Positions 45,130 to 56,215 of a DNA stretch of 64,000 nt are shown here, one piece after another. Below the pieces are notes generated by a model. It did not search any database and was not told the origin of the DNA. It saw nothing but the letters and a program-made list of their open reading frames with translations. Both the position numbers and the translations under genes were made by a program. The first letter of the stretch is position 1. Every line of letters starts with the position of its first letter. This DNA comes from Lycorma delicatula (taxonomy: Eukaryota; Arthropoda; Insecta; Hemiptera; Fulgoridae), in the NCBI RefSeq assembly GCF_047948215.1, contig NC_134455.1, forward strand, positions 151,138,575 through 151,202,574. Direction: 5' to 3'.

Positions 45130-46800
45130 TAACAAAGTTGTTTTATTCAAAAACTAAAAAATTTGTATTTTCCTGAAAAGTGTTTTTCTTAAAACCTAAG
45201 TGAGATAGAAATCACTTTTATTCAATTTCTTAGATAAAAACCCATAAGGAAGCACTCAATTTGTACTCCAAAAAGTTGAATACGGTTTAATTTCACAGAG
45301 GGAGCAGAAAGTAGGGCTAAATGTTTCATGAGCTGAAACTTGCTAATGAACCGTTTTCTGATCTATGTTTATATGAATTTTTTTCTTATTTTTAGAATCA
45401 TCTTCCAGGATATTGTCTGGTAATTTGGAATAACACACGTGCGTGTGCGCAAGTGCACACATACACACACAAATATGTGCATATAAACATAAAAATAGTG
45501 TAAAGTTAATTAGATATTTCTTCTTTTTTTCTATTTGTTTTCTAACAGAATACGTTAACATTATTAATCCCAAACTAAAATTAAAAACTTTTTTTTTAGA
45601 ATCCCCTGATCACTCAATACTGATTCACCAGAGAATGTACTTATGAGTTACCTTTACTTAAACTTTAATTGAAACTTATTACTACGAAGAGAAAGAGTTC
45701 AATGGAGTAAAAATAGATTTTGTTTAAATAAATAATTTTCAGTTATAAACGGATTTAGTCTATTGATGAATATATTTCTATATCATAGGCACATATATAT
45801 CTTATGGTAATTTTTCTGTAAACTTAACTTCTACAATGTACAACTTACATTCAAATAATGTTGTTCTTCATGTATATAAGCATACTCAATCCATTTCTTA
45901 TATTAAAATTATAGGTATTGAATGTCTTAAAATCTGTCTTGACACTAACTGATAATCACTTTATAAATAAATATTGGTGCCATTATTAATTGTAGTAGTA
46001 TTCTGTATAGCTTTCTATGATTAGTATTCCTTTATTTCCATTGAACGTGATGTGAAAACCTTCTTCCTTTAATATGGTAATGTATGATAACACATGGTAA
46101 TAGAATGTAGTTAGATGTAGCCTAAAATTTCTTTCTAAACTTTGGATGATTATTCCCAAACAGTGTCGAGTATAATATGAAAGATTATCAAATGTTTTTA
46201 TAAACAGCTCTCATTAATATAAAACATACATACAATAGAAAAATACAGTAAAATAATTTTACAATAAGTGTTATTTAAAATAAATACATTTTTATCGAAA
46301 ATTTTACAATGTTCAACATAAAAGCCAGTAAAATGTGTACCCAAATTGTATACATATAATTTTGATATGTTAATAGATTAGGTGTAGGCTTTTTGAATAT
46401 ATTAAAAAAATATAATTATTTTAATAACATGTGTTGCTCAAAGTGTTAATCTAAATGTAGAAATTAAGCCATATTCATACTTTAACTGATTTGCTTGGAT
46501 GTTTAGAGTGTAGGATCACTAGGCAAGCAGCAAGGTTTAGGTGTTTATACAGTCACAGTTATATCATTTATTAATAAAATTTCTGAAAATATGAAGTCAA
46601 AATTGACCAGAAATTAGCATTACTGAAAAAAGCTTTTAAATCTAATGCTGTGATGCCTAATATTATAAGATCATGCTCGGTTCAGAAATCTAATTAGATG
46701 TGGCAAATACAGTGAATTTTATAACTTATAACATTTATTTATATGAAGATACATTTTTTATTACTTACCTACAAGTAAAGATTTATTTGGTTTTTCTTTA
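45130..46800. other. no recognisable gene (probable intron); (CA)n-rich tract at 45434-45482
   Basis: AT-rich sequence with one CA/TG-rich microsatellite. It ends in a pyrimidine tract (TTTTTCTTTACTTTCCAG) that looks like a 3' splice site. Confidence 0.5.
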
Positions 46801-46808
46801 CTTTCCAG

Positions 46809-46888
46809 GTACAAGAATAATTAACAGAAGTTATAACTAACTTCAGGAGACCTGACAGCACTGATCAAAGACTTGTTAATACTCTTAC
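46809..46888 (+). CDS. host exon candidate with an in-frame TAA (80 nt)
   Basis: A strong acceptor (CTTTACTTTCCAG) precedes, and ACTCTTAC then GTAAGC follows. In the phase set by the microexon it reads V-Q-E, TAA, then LTEVITNFRRPDSTDQRLVN, leaving two bases. The downstream part is GC-richer and protein-like. The TAA could mean the gene is dead, that the protein ends here, or that the frame is wrong. An internal AG at 46825-46826 could serve as acceptor and skip the stop, but in a different phase. Confidence 0.35.
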
Positions 46889-46899
46889 GTAAGCTGTTT

Positions 46900-47085
46900 A
46901 TTTTAATAAGATAATACAGTTAATTAACTAAGATAAACTTTAAACATATAGGAAAAAAATCTTAGCTAAGAAAAAATCTTGTCAACAGTACAACGAAAAC
47001 AAAATAATAAAATCGAACCATCCTAATAAGAATGATGACTCCGATACAATTAGAATAGACGTACATCAGGAAAACCATTAGAGAG
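46900..47085. other. no recognisable gene; left edge of the gypsy relic not found
   Basis: AT-rich. No long terminal repeat or primer-binding site could be recognised before the pol remnant. Confidence 0.35.
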
Positions 47086-47089
47086 TTCA

Positions 47090-48690
47090 CCAAGAGATGA
47101 AGATCTGCCCGTGAAATCTGATGTAAAGGGTGAGAAAACAGGTTTTAAAACTTTAAACACTATATTTTCTGACAAGCCTGAAATGCTTCTGAAGGAAACC
47201 GAAGAGAATAAAATTTTTAATAAAACTGAGTGTGATTTAATTGAAATGTATCGGTAGGAGTTCAAAATTTTCAGTGTCTTGTTGATTCTGGATCTCAATT
47301 GTGTTTTATCGACAAGAGTTTTTTTAGAGTTGTTAGAAAAAGCTAATAATGTAAAATATCATAAAATAAATATTGAAACATTAAATATAATAACAGCGAC
47401 AAGTACCAAAAAACAAATTACAAGTAAACAGGTAATCCTTAAAGTAAATTTTGGTTTGTTTGAAAAAGATATTGATTTGGTTATACTACAAAATTTAAAT
47501 GCTAAAATAATTCTGGGAGTAAATTTCTGTAATAATAATTCTGTTATAATTAATTTTAGAGAAAAGCATGTTAATATTAATGAATTTAAAATTCCTTTCC
47601 TAATGCCTAGTAATAAAAATAAATTAGTGTGTAATATAAAAATTGATAACAATAATTGTGATTATTTATGGTATAAACAAATAAGTGATGTCAAAGAAAA
47701 ATTGTCAGATATAGTGAGTTACATTGAATTAGAGGAATTTATTGATATTTTTTATGAGTATAAAACTATTTTTTCTGATGTACCAGGTAAAATAAAGGAC
47801 TATCAATGTAAATTTAAAATTGATCAAAGCAAAAAATTTATTAGGAAATGTTATCGTATACCATTTGCAAAAATAGAGGCAGCAAGAAATGACGTGAATA
47901 AATTGATGAAAAATAATGTAATTGTGTTAGATGATTCTGAATATACGAGTCCTTTAGTAGCCGTTTCTAAGTCAGGTTCACCGGATGAGATTAGGTTGTG
48001 TATAGACTGTAGATCGGTGAACAATCTGATTATAAAAAATGATTTAGCCCCAATTCCTATAGATGATATTTTAGCTGGTTTTCATGGCGCCAAATTTATT
48101 AGTTCTTTCGACATGTGTAGTGGTTACCATCAAGTAGTTTTACATCCAGATAGTAGAAAATATGTTTCGTTCATTTTCGACAACAATAATTATTCATATA
48201 CCCGTTTTTTTGGTACTTGTGTTTCAACGACCAAATTTATTCGAGCGCTAAATTTTGTTCTTGGCCCTGAGGTTTCTAAGATGGTAATCTTGTATGTGGA
48301 TGATCTTCTAATAGTGTCAAAAAATTTTCATGAACATTGTAATAAAATTAAAAAGGTTTTTCAGAAGTTTTTAGAATTTGGTGTCATGTTAAAATCAAAA
48401 TAATGTAACTTTATTGCTCATGAAATGAAATATGTAGGTTACTTTTTTCTTCTCAAGGCATCAGTATGTGTCCCGATAAAGTCCAGGCGATTCAAAATTA
48501 TCCACGTCCACAAAATATAAAACAGCTTCAAAGCTTTTTAGGCCTGTGTAATTATTATCGAAAATTTCAGAAGAATTATTCTGCTTTGATGACCCAATTT
48601 TAAAACAACTTGAGCAAAAAGAATAAATTTCCATGGACCCAAACAGACGAGGCTGTTTTCAATGAAATCAAACATAAATTTCAATTCTAC
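47090..48690 (+). pseudogene. Ty3/gypsy retrotransposon pol relic (protease and reverse transcriptase)
   Basis: A broken plus-strand pol: an aspartic protease start with LVDSGSQLCFID in one frame (near 47270-47305), a frameshift, then a 374-codon frame. That frame carries the rest of the protease (ILGVNF), the RT finger and palm motifs (LCIDCRSVNNLIIKNDLAPI, FISSFDMCSGYHQVVLHP), and the active site ILYVDDLLIVS near 48285-48315. After another break the homology continues with an LGLCNYYRKF connection block and FPWTQTDEAVF of the RNase H start (to about 48680), where a LINE interrupts it. No gag, integrase, envelope or LTR was recognised here. It is a dead endogenous element. Confidence 0.8.
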
Positions 48691-48691
48691 A

Positions 48692-50480
48692 ATAAATTGC
48701 TGACTAGTTTAAAGAATAGCCTGCAAGAAAGCCGGCATATCATAAATAAACTTATTGGTAAAAATAAACCAAATTAAAGATAATGATGGTCAAATAATAT
48801 CGAACAGTTTCTGCAGTGCGAATGAATTAAATAAACACTTTGTGAATATAGCCCTGCCATTTTCATTGTACGCAAATAAACATATTGAAACCCTTCAAAA
48901 CCGCTATAAAACATTATTTCATAACGTAAATGCAAGTCCATTTTCAGTGTTTTTTACACCTACAAATAGAAGAGAAATAGAAAATTTAGTAAAATCCCTT
49001 AAATTAAGAAAAGCACTTGGGCTTGATAAGATTACAGTAGATACAATAAAGGCTGTAATAGACAAAATTTGTGATATACTAGTCTTTCTCTTTAATCTTA
49101 GCATGGCAACAGGAGTGTACCTAAAGCGATTAAAAAAGTCGTGTCATTATTCCACTATGTAAGAGCAGGGATAAAAATGAATAATTTCAGACCTATTGCT
49201 TTATTATTGATTTTTTTCCAAAATATTTGAAAAGCTCATACGGATCAGTTTAAATAATTTTTTAAGCAAGACAAATTTCTATAGCAATAATCAATTTGGT
49301 TTTAGGAAGGCCATAATAGTGAAGATGCAATGTTAAATCTTTTCTCTAGTATTGATAACAGCATAATCAGCAACTGCAAGGTTGCTGCATTATTTCTAGT
49401 TATAAGAAAGGCTTTCAATTCTGTACATCACAAACTCCTAAAAAAAATTAAGAAATGCCAGTGTCAAAGGAATCTGTGGAGACTGGTTTGCTAGCTTTCT
49501 CTCGGGTAGTACTCAGCAGGTTAGAATTGGAAATTCTTTGAGTAACAAATCCCTCATTATCTTTGGTATCTCCCAGGGCTCTGTGCTTTCAGCAGAGCTC
49601 TTTTTAGTATACATTAACGACCTATGTAGAGGTATTCTTAACGGTGTTATCGCAGCATTTGTAGATGACACAGCTTTAAGTTATATGGCATACAATAGAA
49701 GTGAGCTTTGTAAGATGATCCATGACGAACTCCTGAAGCTTACCATGTGGTTTGAGTACAATACTTTGCAGCTGAATATGGAAAAGACCAGTTAATTACT
49801 TTTAAATTGAGGTCAAATTTAGAGGAACCATCTGTCATGCAGATAGTTGTAAATCTTGTAGTTGCAATTATAATTGGATCAATGACATTAACCACGTAAA
49901 GTATTTGCAAATAGTCATAGATCCTGGACTTAACATGAGCAGCTCATATACGGAAATTAAAGAACTTGTTTATTCATGTCGAACACTTATTTCCTCCACG
50001 ATAGTTGCCCTGATATTGTAATGAAATCTCTGTACTGCACCTTAATTGAAAGCAGATTGCAATATGGATTAATGATATGGGATAATGCTTAACACAGTGT
50101 AATGCAGCCCATGATTGTGGGACAAAAATATATAATTAGGGACCATTCCAAGAAATGGTCGTGCATATTTGTTTCCAATTTTTTGGCAGTGGAATTTCCT
50201 ACCCTTAAGATACCTATATTTTACAAGGTCTTAAAAATCTTTTTTATCAAGAGTGGACAAAAACAACAGAATTATTGTTGGCAAGTACACAACCTATGAT
50301 CACTTGGGAACTTCATACCACCAAGACCAAATAAAAGAGATATTTTGTAGGTTATACCTTTACATAGCTTTACAGAACTATATCCAATGAAATAAAGAAA
50401 AATATCCAAGAAATAAAGAACTTTACTTAAACAAAATTTAAATCTGGTATTAAATGATGGCTTTTAGGAAAAGATAGTGT
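48692..50480 (+). pseudogene. LINE ORF2 reverse transcriptase (copy 2), broken
   Basis: RT landmarks: a conserved pre-RT block NRREIENLVKSLKLRKALGL then DKITVDTIK (48965-49045), a degraded finger region (NNQFGFRK near 49287-49310), ISQGSVLSAELFLVYINDLC (49565-49624), AFVDDTALSYMAYN with the F-x-D-D active site (49655-49695), and MWFEYNTLQLNMEKT (49745-49790). Several frameshifts and stops separate these. The thumb and C-terminus are eroded, with short open frames only. Confidence 0.75.
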
Positions 50481-50812
50481 TGAATGTTTATTTCTTTAAG
50501 CTGACATGATGTGTCTTCTCTATACAGACTTATCTTCCTCTTTTTATTTACAAATGTTTGAGCAAATGAAATTTATGTTGGTATTTAGGAGTGTTAAAAT
50601 ACTCTAAACCTCTTCTATTGTTATGCAGTTAAAGAAACTGTAACAATAAATTGTGTCAGAACTAGATATATTAGAAACTTTAATAATGTTACTTCTAGTT
50701 TTTAAGTACAATTAATAATAAAGTTAGTATAAGAATTTTTTTTGTATGAAAATATTATGTAGTTATGAAATTATGTAAAAAACGAAGAGGAGAAATACTC
50801 AATAAATAAATT
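48692..50812 (+). mobile_element. Jockey/CR1-like LINE, copy 2, inserted in the gypsy relic
   Basis: Begins YNKLLTSLKNSLQESRHIIN, which belongs to the endonuclease-RT linker. It shares the RT region and the 3' UTR of copy 1, ending AATAAATAAATTTT. It extends further 5' than copy 1 and lacks the Penelope-like insert. It truncates the gypsy RNase H, so it is younger than that element. Confidence 0.8.
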
Positions 50813-50891
50813 TTAAAAAAAATCTTTTGATCAGAGTAGTAATTTCAAAAAGCATTCATTTAGAATACTGAACTAAAAAGATACCTTTTAG

Positions 50892-51077
50892 TTTCATACT
50901 GGTGAGAAAAGATTCACTTGTAATTTCTGTCAAAAATCATTTAATGTAAAGTAGTAGTTTGAAGAAACATCTTTCAGTCATACAGGTGAGAGAGGAATTA
51001 CATGAAATTTTTTTCATAAAACTTTTAGTGAAAAAGATGACAAAAGCATTACCATTCGTATAAAAGGCCATTCTTTG
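50892..51077 (+). pseudogene. C2H2 zinc-finger repeat relic
   Basis: One frame reads FHTGEKRFTCNFCQKSFNVK, then two stops, then SHTGERGIT, a stop, then FFHKTFSEK. HTGEK/HTGER are the canonical linkers between C2H2 fingers, and CNFCQKSF is the first half of a finger. The second Cys pair and His pair are eroded. No intact finger remains. It is probably a processed or duplicated fragment of a zinc-finger transcription-factor gene. Confidence 0.6.
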
Positions 51078-51722
51078 AAACAATCTACCTTGTATTTTTA
51101 AAATTTTTGCATTTACTTTGGTAATTTAAACTTCTGTAATTTTAATATTTTTATCACATTCCTGCTGCACACACAAGTAGTTCTCAGTTACGTAGTAAGT
51201 TTATTCTCAATGTCTGTATTTCACCATCACCCATCATTTTTCCATCATAAAATTTATTTTTAAAAAATCATAATACTTTCTGAAAAGTGTCTGTGTTATT
51301 TCAGTGTTACATTTTAGTTTTGTAGCTACTGACGTTATTAAAAAATGTTGAATTTAACTCATATTTTATCTTCTTGAAATGTCAAAAATTGGCGATTAAT
51401 AATTTTCAATATTTCTCTACTCAGGAGAGATTTGGGCTTTTTGTAATATGGAAAAAATTGAAGCAATACAAACTCAATCTTTTAAGCGTTTATTTTTTCT
51501 GTTGATTACCCAGATCATTTTATTAGAGTGAAACTTGATATGTAAGATTAGTTTTATATATTTTTAATCACATTATCGCATGGTGGAGGAAATTTTTATT
51601 TTTACCAGGTAATAGATTGCCACAAATTGTTTGTAAATATTTGAAATGTTTGCATGATCAATAGTCTGATACATTACATAATTTGGACATCAGGTGGGTC
51701 TTGTAAGTTAAGAGTATAATTA

Positions 51723-52454
51723 CAAGGACGGTTCAGAAAGTAACCTCAGTTTGGCTATTAATAAAAAACATGCATAGATAAAATGTTTTATTATATCAAA
51801 TTAAAAACTACAGCTTTTAACTATTTTCAAGATCGTTTCAATTAAAACACAAGCATTTATCATAGTGTTTCACTAATTTAGAATTACCTTCATGAAATTC
51901 TCAGCCACATGGTTATCTAGCCAATCTTTCACAGCACTTTGAAGTTCGTCGTCATTGAAATGCTGTGACGCAAGCAGCTATTTCAGCAGTCTTCTTTGAA
52001 ACTTTGAAGAAACTTAGGCGACCCATTCAGAACAAACATCGCAGTATACTGTCATCCGATTTTGTTTTTTTGTATGACAACCGCTCATCCTCACAATGCT
52101 TGAAGAACTCAAGAATTTCTGAATCAGTAACAATGGGATATTTTTGATCATCCCCTTGCAGCCCAGATTTGGCGCAGAGTAATTTTCATCTCTTCACTCA
52201 CATGAAGAAATGGCTTGCGTCACAGCACTTTGATAATGACAGTGAACTTCAAAATGCCGTGAAAAGTTGGGTAGGTACCCAGGTGGTTGAATTTTACGAA
52301 GAAGGTATTTGTAAATTAATGAAACGCTATGACAGATGCTTGAATTTAAATGGTGACTATTTTGAAAAATAGTTAATAAGCTATAGTTTAAGTTTTATCT
52401 ATGCAAGTTTTCTTATTTATATCCAAATTGAGGTTACTTTCTGAACTGCCCTCA
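51723..52454 (+). mobile_element. palindromic mariner derivative with both ends from the transposase 3' end
   Basis: TA duplications at 51721-51722 and 52455-52456 flank TIRs related to GAGGGCAGTTCAGAAAGTAA, which are classic mariner-like ends. The inverted similarity is not limited to the TIR. The first 260 bp (51723-51982) is an inverted copy of the last 255 bp (52200-52454), covering the transposase C-terminus and 3' UTR. The centre retains a plus-strand coding piece. The element is thus a fold-back derivative, unable to encode a transposase. Confidence 0.8.
51990..52372 (+). pseudogene. mariner transposase C-terminal fragment
   Basis: Reads FFETLKKLRRPIQNKHRSIL then FLYDNRSSSQC (the second Asp block, normally DNARPHTA), a stop at 52146-52148, then CSPDLAQSNFHLFTHMKKWL (normally YSPDLAPSDYHLF; the third catalytic Asp is now Asn), and ends EGICKLMKRYDRCLNLNGDY then F-E-K before TAG. 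Loss of the third Asp and of the N-terminal half makes it inactive. Confidence 0.8.
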
Positions 52455-52459
52455 TATAA

Positions 52460-53234
52460 AAGTTGGAACTGAGAATGTTTGGATTAAGCAGAAACTATCC
52501 AGGGATGATTATAAAAATATTAGACCATGATAGGAAAATAATAAATTCAACTGGGACCTGCAAAAATATATGATATTTATTTTCATCCTGGTTTTAGATT
52601 TACTAGTGGCTTGCATGGGGAGAAGTATCTTGAATTTAATTTTGTTTGTTAAATCATGAATGGTTCTGCGGTTTCGACACTCAAACCCTTCAAAAATATT
52701 TTTTATTATAACTATTGTCTTATGTCAAAGACCACACTTCTATTTGTGCTGTTCTTAATTTTTCAGAATCCGTGATACATACTGTTTTTTGTCTCTTTAG
52801 TATGTGATGTTTGCAGGAAGTTTTATATTTTAAATAATTTCCAAATTTCAGATGTAAACCAATGGGCTGAGTGCAAGGTGTTAATGATTTATCTAATAAG
52901 GTAGCTTCTACATTTAATTTTCTGTTTGGTATACTACAAATTATATCATTTATAGTAGTAATAAAAAGGATAATAAGTGATGAATAAAAATACTATGACA
53001 ATATTAAAATATTTAAAAGTTTTAAAAATATTTAATATATTTTTGTAGTAACTCTGATCTGCTTTTATTTTACATTTTCATTTATTATTTTGTTAAATTT
53101 AAGTTAACTAGGAAAATTCTTTATTTTATATTTTCATAAATTGTAAATTTATTCATTGATTTAATATTTTTATGAATGTTATATGCATATTGTGAATTGA
53201 TGCAAATTGGCCTATGTATTTATTTGTTTTACAT
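52460..53234. other. no recognisable gene
   Basis: AT-rich sequence between the mariner derivative and the RTE insertion. Confidence 0.5.
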
Positions 53235-53245
53235 ATATGCATTAT
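53235..53245. repeat. left target-site duplication of RTE copy 2 (ATATGCATTAT)
   Basis: Exact 11-bp match to 54510-54520, flanking the truncated 5' end and the poly-A tail. Confidence 0.9.
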
Positions 53246-54481
53246 TCAAAAATCTTAACTAGAATATTATACAGAAGAATTGAGAGGAGAGTGGAAGAAG
53301 TGTTAGGAGAAGACCAATTTGGTTTCAGGAAAAGTATAGGGACAAGGGAAGCAATTTTAGGCCTCAGATTAATAGTAGAAGGAAGATTAAAGAAAAACAA
53401 ACCAGCATACTTGGCGTTTATAGACCTAGAAAAGGCTTTCGATAACGTAGATTGGAATAAAATGTTCAGCATTTTAAAAAAATTAGGGTTCAAATACAGA
53501 GATAGAAGAACAATTGCTAACATGTACAGGAACCAAACAGCAACAATAACAATTGAAGAACATAAGAAAGAAGCCCTAATAAGAAAGGGAGTCCGACAAG
53601 GATGTTCCCTATCTCCGTTACTTTTTAATCTTTACATGGAACTAGCAGTTAATGATGTTAAAGAACAATTTAGATTCGGAGTAACAGTACAAGGTGAAAA
53701 GATAAAGATGCTACGATTTGCTGATGATATAGTTATTCTAGCCGAGAGTAAAAAGGAATTAGAAGAAACAATGAACGGCATAGATGAAGTCCTACGCAAG
53801 AACTATCGCATGAAAATAAACAAGAACAAAACAAAAGTAATGAAATGTAGTAGAAATAACAAAGATGGACCACTGAATGTGAAAATAGGAGAAGAAAAGA
53901 TTATGGAGGTAGAAGAATTTTGTTATTTGGGAAGTAAAATTACTAAAGATGGACGAAGCAGGAGCGATATAAAATGCCGAATAGCACAAGCTAAACGAGC
54001 CTTCAGTAAGAAATATAATTTGTTTACATCAAAAATTAATTTAAATCTCAGGAAAAGATTTTTGAAAGTGTATGTTTGGAGTGTCGCTTTATATGGAAGT
54101 GAAACTTGGACAATCGGAGTATCTGAGAAGAAAAGATTAGAAGCTTTTGAAATGTGGTGCTATAGGAGAATGTTAAAAATCAGATGGGTGGATAAAGTGA
54201 CAAATGAAGAGGTATTGCGGCAAATAGATGAAGAAAGAAGCATTTGGAAAAATATAGTTAATAGAAGAGACAGACTTATAGGCCACATACTAAGGCATCC
54301 TGGAATAGTCGCTTTAATATTGGAAGGACAGGTAGAAGGGAAAAATTGTGTAGGCAGGCCACGTTTGGAGTATGTAAAACAAATTGTTGGGGATGTAGGA
54401 TGTAGAGGGTATACTGAAATGAAACGACTAGCACTAGATAGGGAATCTTGGAGAGCTGCATCAAACCAGTCAAATGACTGA
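53246..54481 (+). CDS. RTE-type reverse transcriptase and C-terminal domain, open but 5'-truncated
   Basis: An uninterrupted frame from the insertion point to TGA (54479-54481). RT landmarks: QFGFRKSIGTREAIL, YLAFIDLEKAFDNVDW, GVRQGCSLSPLLFNLYMELA, RFADDIVILAESKKELEE (catalytic Asp pair near 53720), KINKNKTKVMK and FCYLGSKITKDGRSRSD. C-terminal domain: YGSETWTIGVSEKKRLEAFE, MLKIRWVDKVTNEEV, RRDRLIGHILRHPGIVALIL and GRPRLEYVKQIVGDVGCRG. The apparent start at 53207 lies in flanking host DNA, so those first residues are not LINE protein. The endonuclease and first RT motifs are missing, so the copy cannot move on its own. Confidence 0.9.
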   Translation, partial: SKILTRILYRRIERRVEEVLGEDQFGFRKSIGTREAILGLRLIVEGRLKKNKPAYLAFIDLEKAFDNVDWNKMFSILKKLGFKYRDRRTIANMYRNQTATITIEEHKKEALIRKGVRQGCSLSPLLFNLYMELAVNDVKEQFRFGVTVQGEKIKMLRFADDIVILAESKKELEETMNGIDEVLRKNYRMKINKNKTKVMKCSRNNKDGPLNVKIGEEKIMEVEEFCYLGSKITKDGRSRSDIKCRIAQAKRAFSKKYNLFTSKINLNLRKRFLKVYVWSVALYGSETWTIGVSEKKRLEAFEMWCYRRMLKIRWVDKVTNEEVLRQIDEERSIWKNIVNRRDRLIGHILRHPGIVALILEGQVEGKNCVGRPRLEYVKQIVGDVGCRGYTEMKRLALDRESWRAASNQSND

Positions 54482-54509
54482 AGACAAAAAAAAAGAAAAA
54501 AAAAAAGAA
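53246..54509 (+). mobile_element. RTE-type LINE, copy 2, young 5'-truncated insertion
   Basis: Bounded by an exact 11-bp duplication, it starts within the RT fingers (KILTRILYRRIERRVEEVL) and ends with the short TGAAGACA 3' UTR plus an A-rich tail. Near-identity to the 35.5-38.1 kb copy and the perfect duplication indicate a recent event. Confidence 0.9.
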
Positions 54510-54520
54510 ATATGCATTAT
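54510..54520. repeat. right target-site duplication of RTE copy 2
   Basis: ATATGCATTAT immediately after the A-rich tail. Confidence 0.9.
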
Positions 54521-54524
54521 AGTT

Positions 54525-56140
54525 ATAATTTTAATTGACAAGGTTTGATTAAGTTAATAATTGTAACTAATTTGTGATGTTATATTTGTTTTTCCTACTT
54601 AGAGCAGTATTAATACTGTTATTGAGTAAAGATAAGTAATTATTCAAAATATATTCTGAGATTTAAATCATTTTATCTTTTTCCTACATTATTTTGTTAT
54701 TCTATTCTATTAAGTTACGTTAAAATATAGAATTCTATTTTGTTAATTTATTGGTTAAAAAAAGGTAATTTATTTTTTATACATTATGAAGAGTTTTAGA
54801 CACAACCTTTTGTATATATAGAATTTTTTGTAAATAAAATAATAACACTTAATTGTTAGGCTTCACATTATTCAGCATTCTTCACGTTCAGTAATAGAGC
54901 TGCTTATCATATCTATATTACTGAAAAAAATGGATACACTTACTTTTAATTTAATCATTATTATCTCACTGAAAAAAACTATGTTCCTTTGTCATCATTA
55001 CATTACTGTTGGCAGTTAAGTGTATTACAAGGTTTTGAAAACAAACTATTTTATTTTGTTCTTACAAGTTAGATAAAAATTAGATTTGATATAATTTTAA
55101 AGTTAAAGAATTTTATAATCTTCATAATTTTATGATTTAAAAAAAATTCAATCTTATATTAGGAAGAATATTTTTTTACATGATACGATTTAAATTTTTC
55201 TCAAAAAAATCATTTTACCTAAAATACATTTGGAATTACATTAAATTAGTAACACATCTCTTGTAAAGGACTGGGTGCCAATGTTGTTTATAAAGGTTGT
55301 TTTCAGTAGAAATGTTCTTCAGCCTTAACTTTATATCATTACATATATTTTTTATGGGGAAATAAATTTATATGTGCTATTCTCAGAACAAGTAATTATT
55401 TCTACTATTACCATTACAGTTACCGCTACTAATATTAGTTACTAATATGCCTATATTAGTAGCGGTAACTGAATTAAAAAATTAAATGTAACTTTTATTT
55501 CCATAATTACAGTATAAATATTTTAAACAAGTAAACGGTCAAAAAAGTAAGGAATTTAATACATAATTTAACTTATGTACTTTAAAAATTGTAATTTAAG
55601 CTTATTATCTTGATTTGTGTTTGTTCTAATAAAAAAAATGTGCGAACTCATGCCCTATGCACTTTTCAGTATTCGACGCATTTGTAGCTGAATTCAATAA
55701 ATATTTTGTTACAGAGTTAAGTCATATTTTATTACGCATAAATCAAATAGATTTAGATACATTGATATATATTATTTGTAACCTTTTCATATTATTATTA
55801 TTAACTACATATTATTTTATTAGTTTTACTGTTTTAAGTTAGAAAGTTAGAATTTATTAGAAATTGATATAAGCTTTTAATATATTTTTAACACCCTTAT
55901 TAGGTAATGAATTATATATTCTAACTGGGCAGCAACACATTTTAAAACACAAGAAAGTACTTAACAATAGGATTTTATAAGTAAAATACAGCTGTTGTAC
56001 TCAACTTGGATTAGCATAAATGTACAGTTTACATAAGAAAGAAGAAAGGAGTTACGTAGATTGTTTATCATAAGAAAGGAGGATAGGAAACTGAACATTA
56101 CTTCCTGTCAAAAATTCAAAAATCCTCGGGATTTTTGTTA
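54525..56140. other. no recognisable gene (probable intron)
   Basis: AT-rich. A 61-codon open frame at 55657-55842 is hydrophobic at its end but lacks splice or domain support. Confidence 0.45.
55417..55471. repeat. 19-bp-stem perfect inverted repeat
   Basis: CAGTTACCGCTACTAATAT (55417-55435) and its exact reverse complement (55453-55471), separated by 17 bases. Confidence 0.9.
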
Positions 56141-56141
56141 T

Positions 56142-56215
56142 GTTCAACTCAGGTTTTGCCTCAGAGACTGAATGAGTTTAATATGTATGAATGTAAACGA
56201 AGTCTCATCTTGTAC
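56142..56215 (-). repeat. SINE family B 3' fragment
   Basis: Contains CAGAGACTGAATGAGTTTAA, ATGTATGAATGTAAACGAAG and TCTTGTACA, the distal body of the SINE in minus orientation. Head and tail are missing. Confidence 0.55.

Noticed and set aside
47279..48403. An active endogenous retrovirus
   Set aside because: Only broken protease and RT remain, with no LTR, gag, integrase or envelope, and a LINE interrupts it.
53207..53245. The first residues of the 424-codon frame as part of the RTE protein
   Set aside because: They lie in and before the target-site duplication, so they are host flanking DNA.
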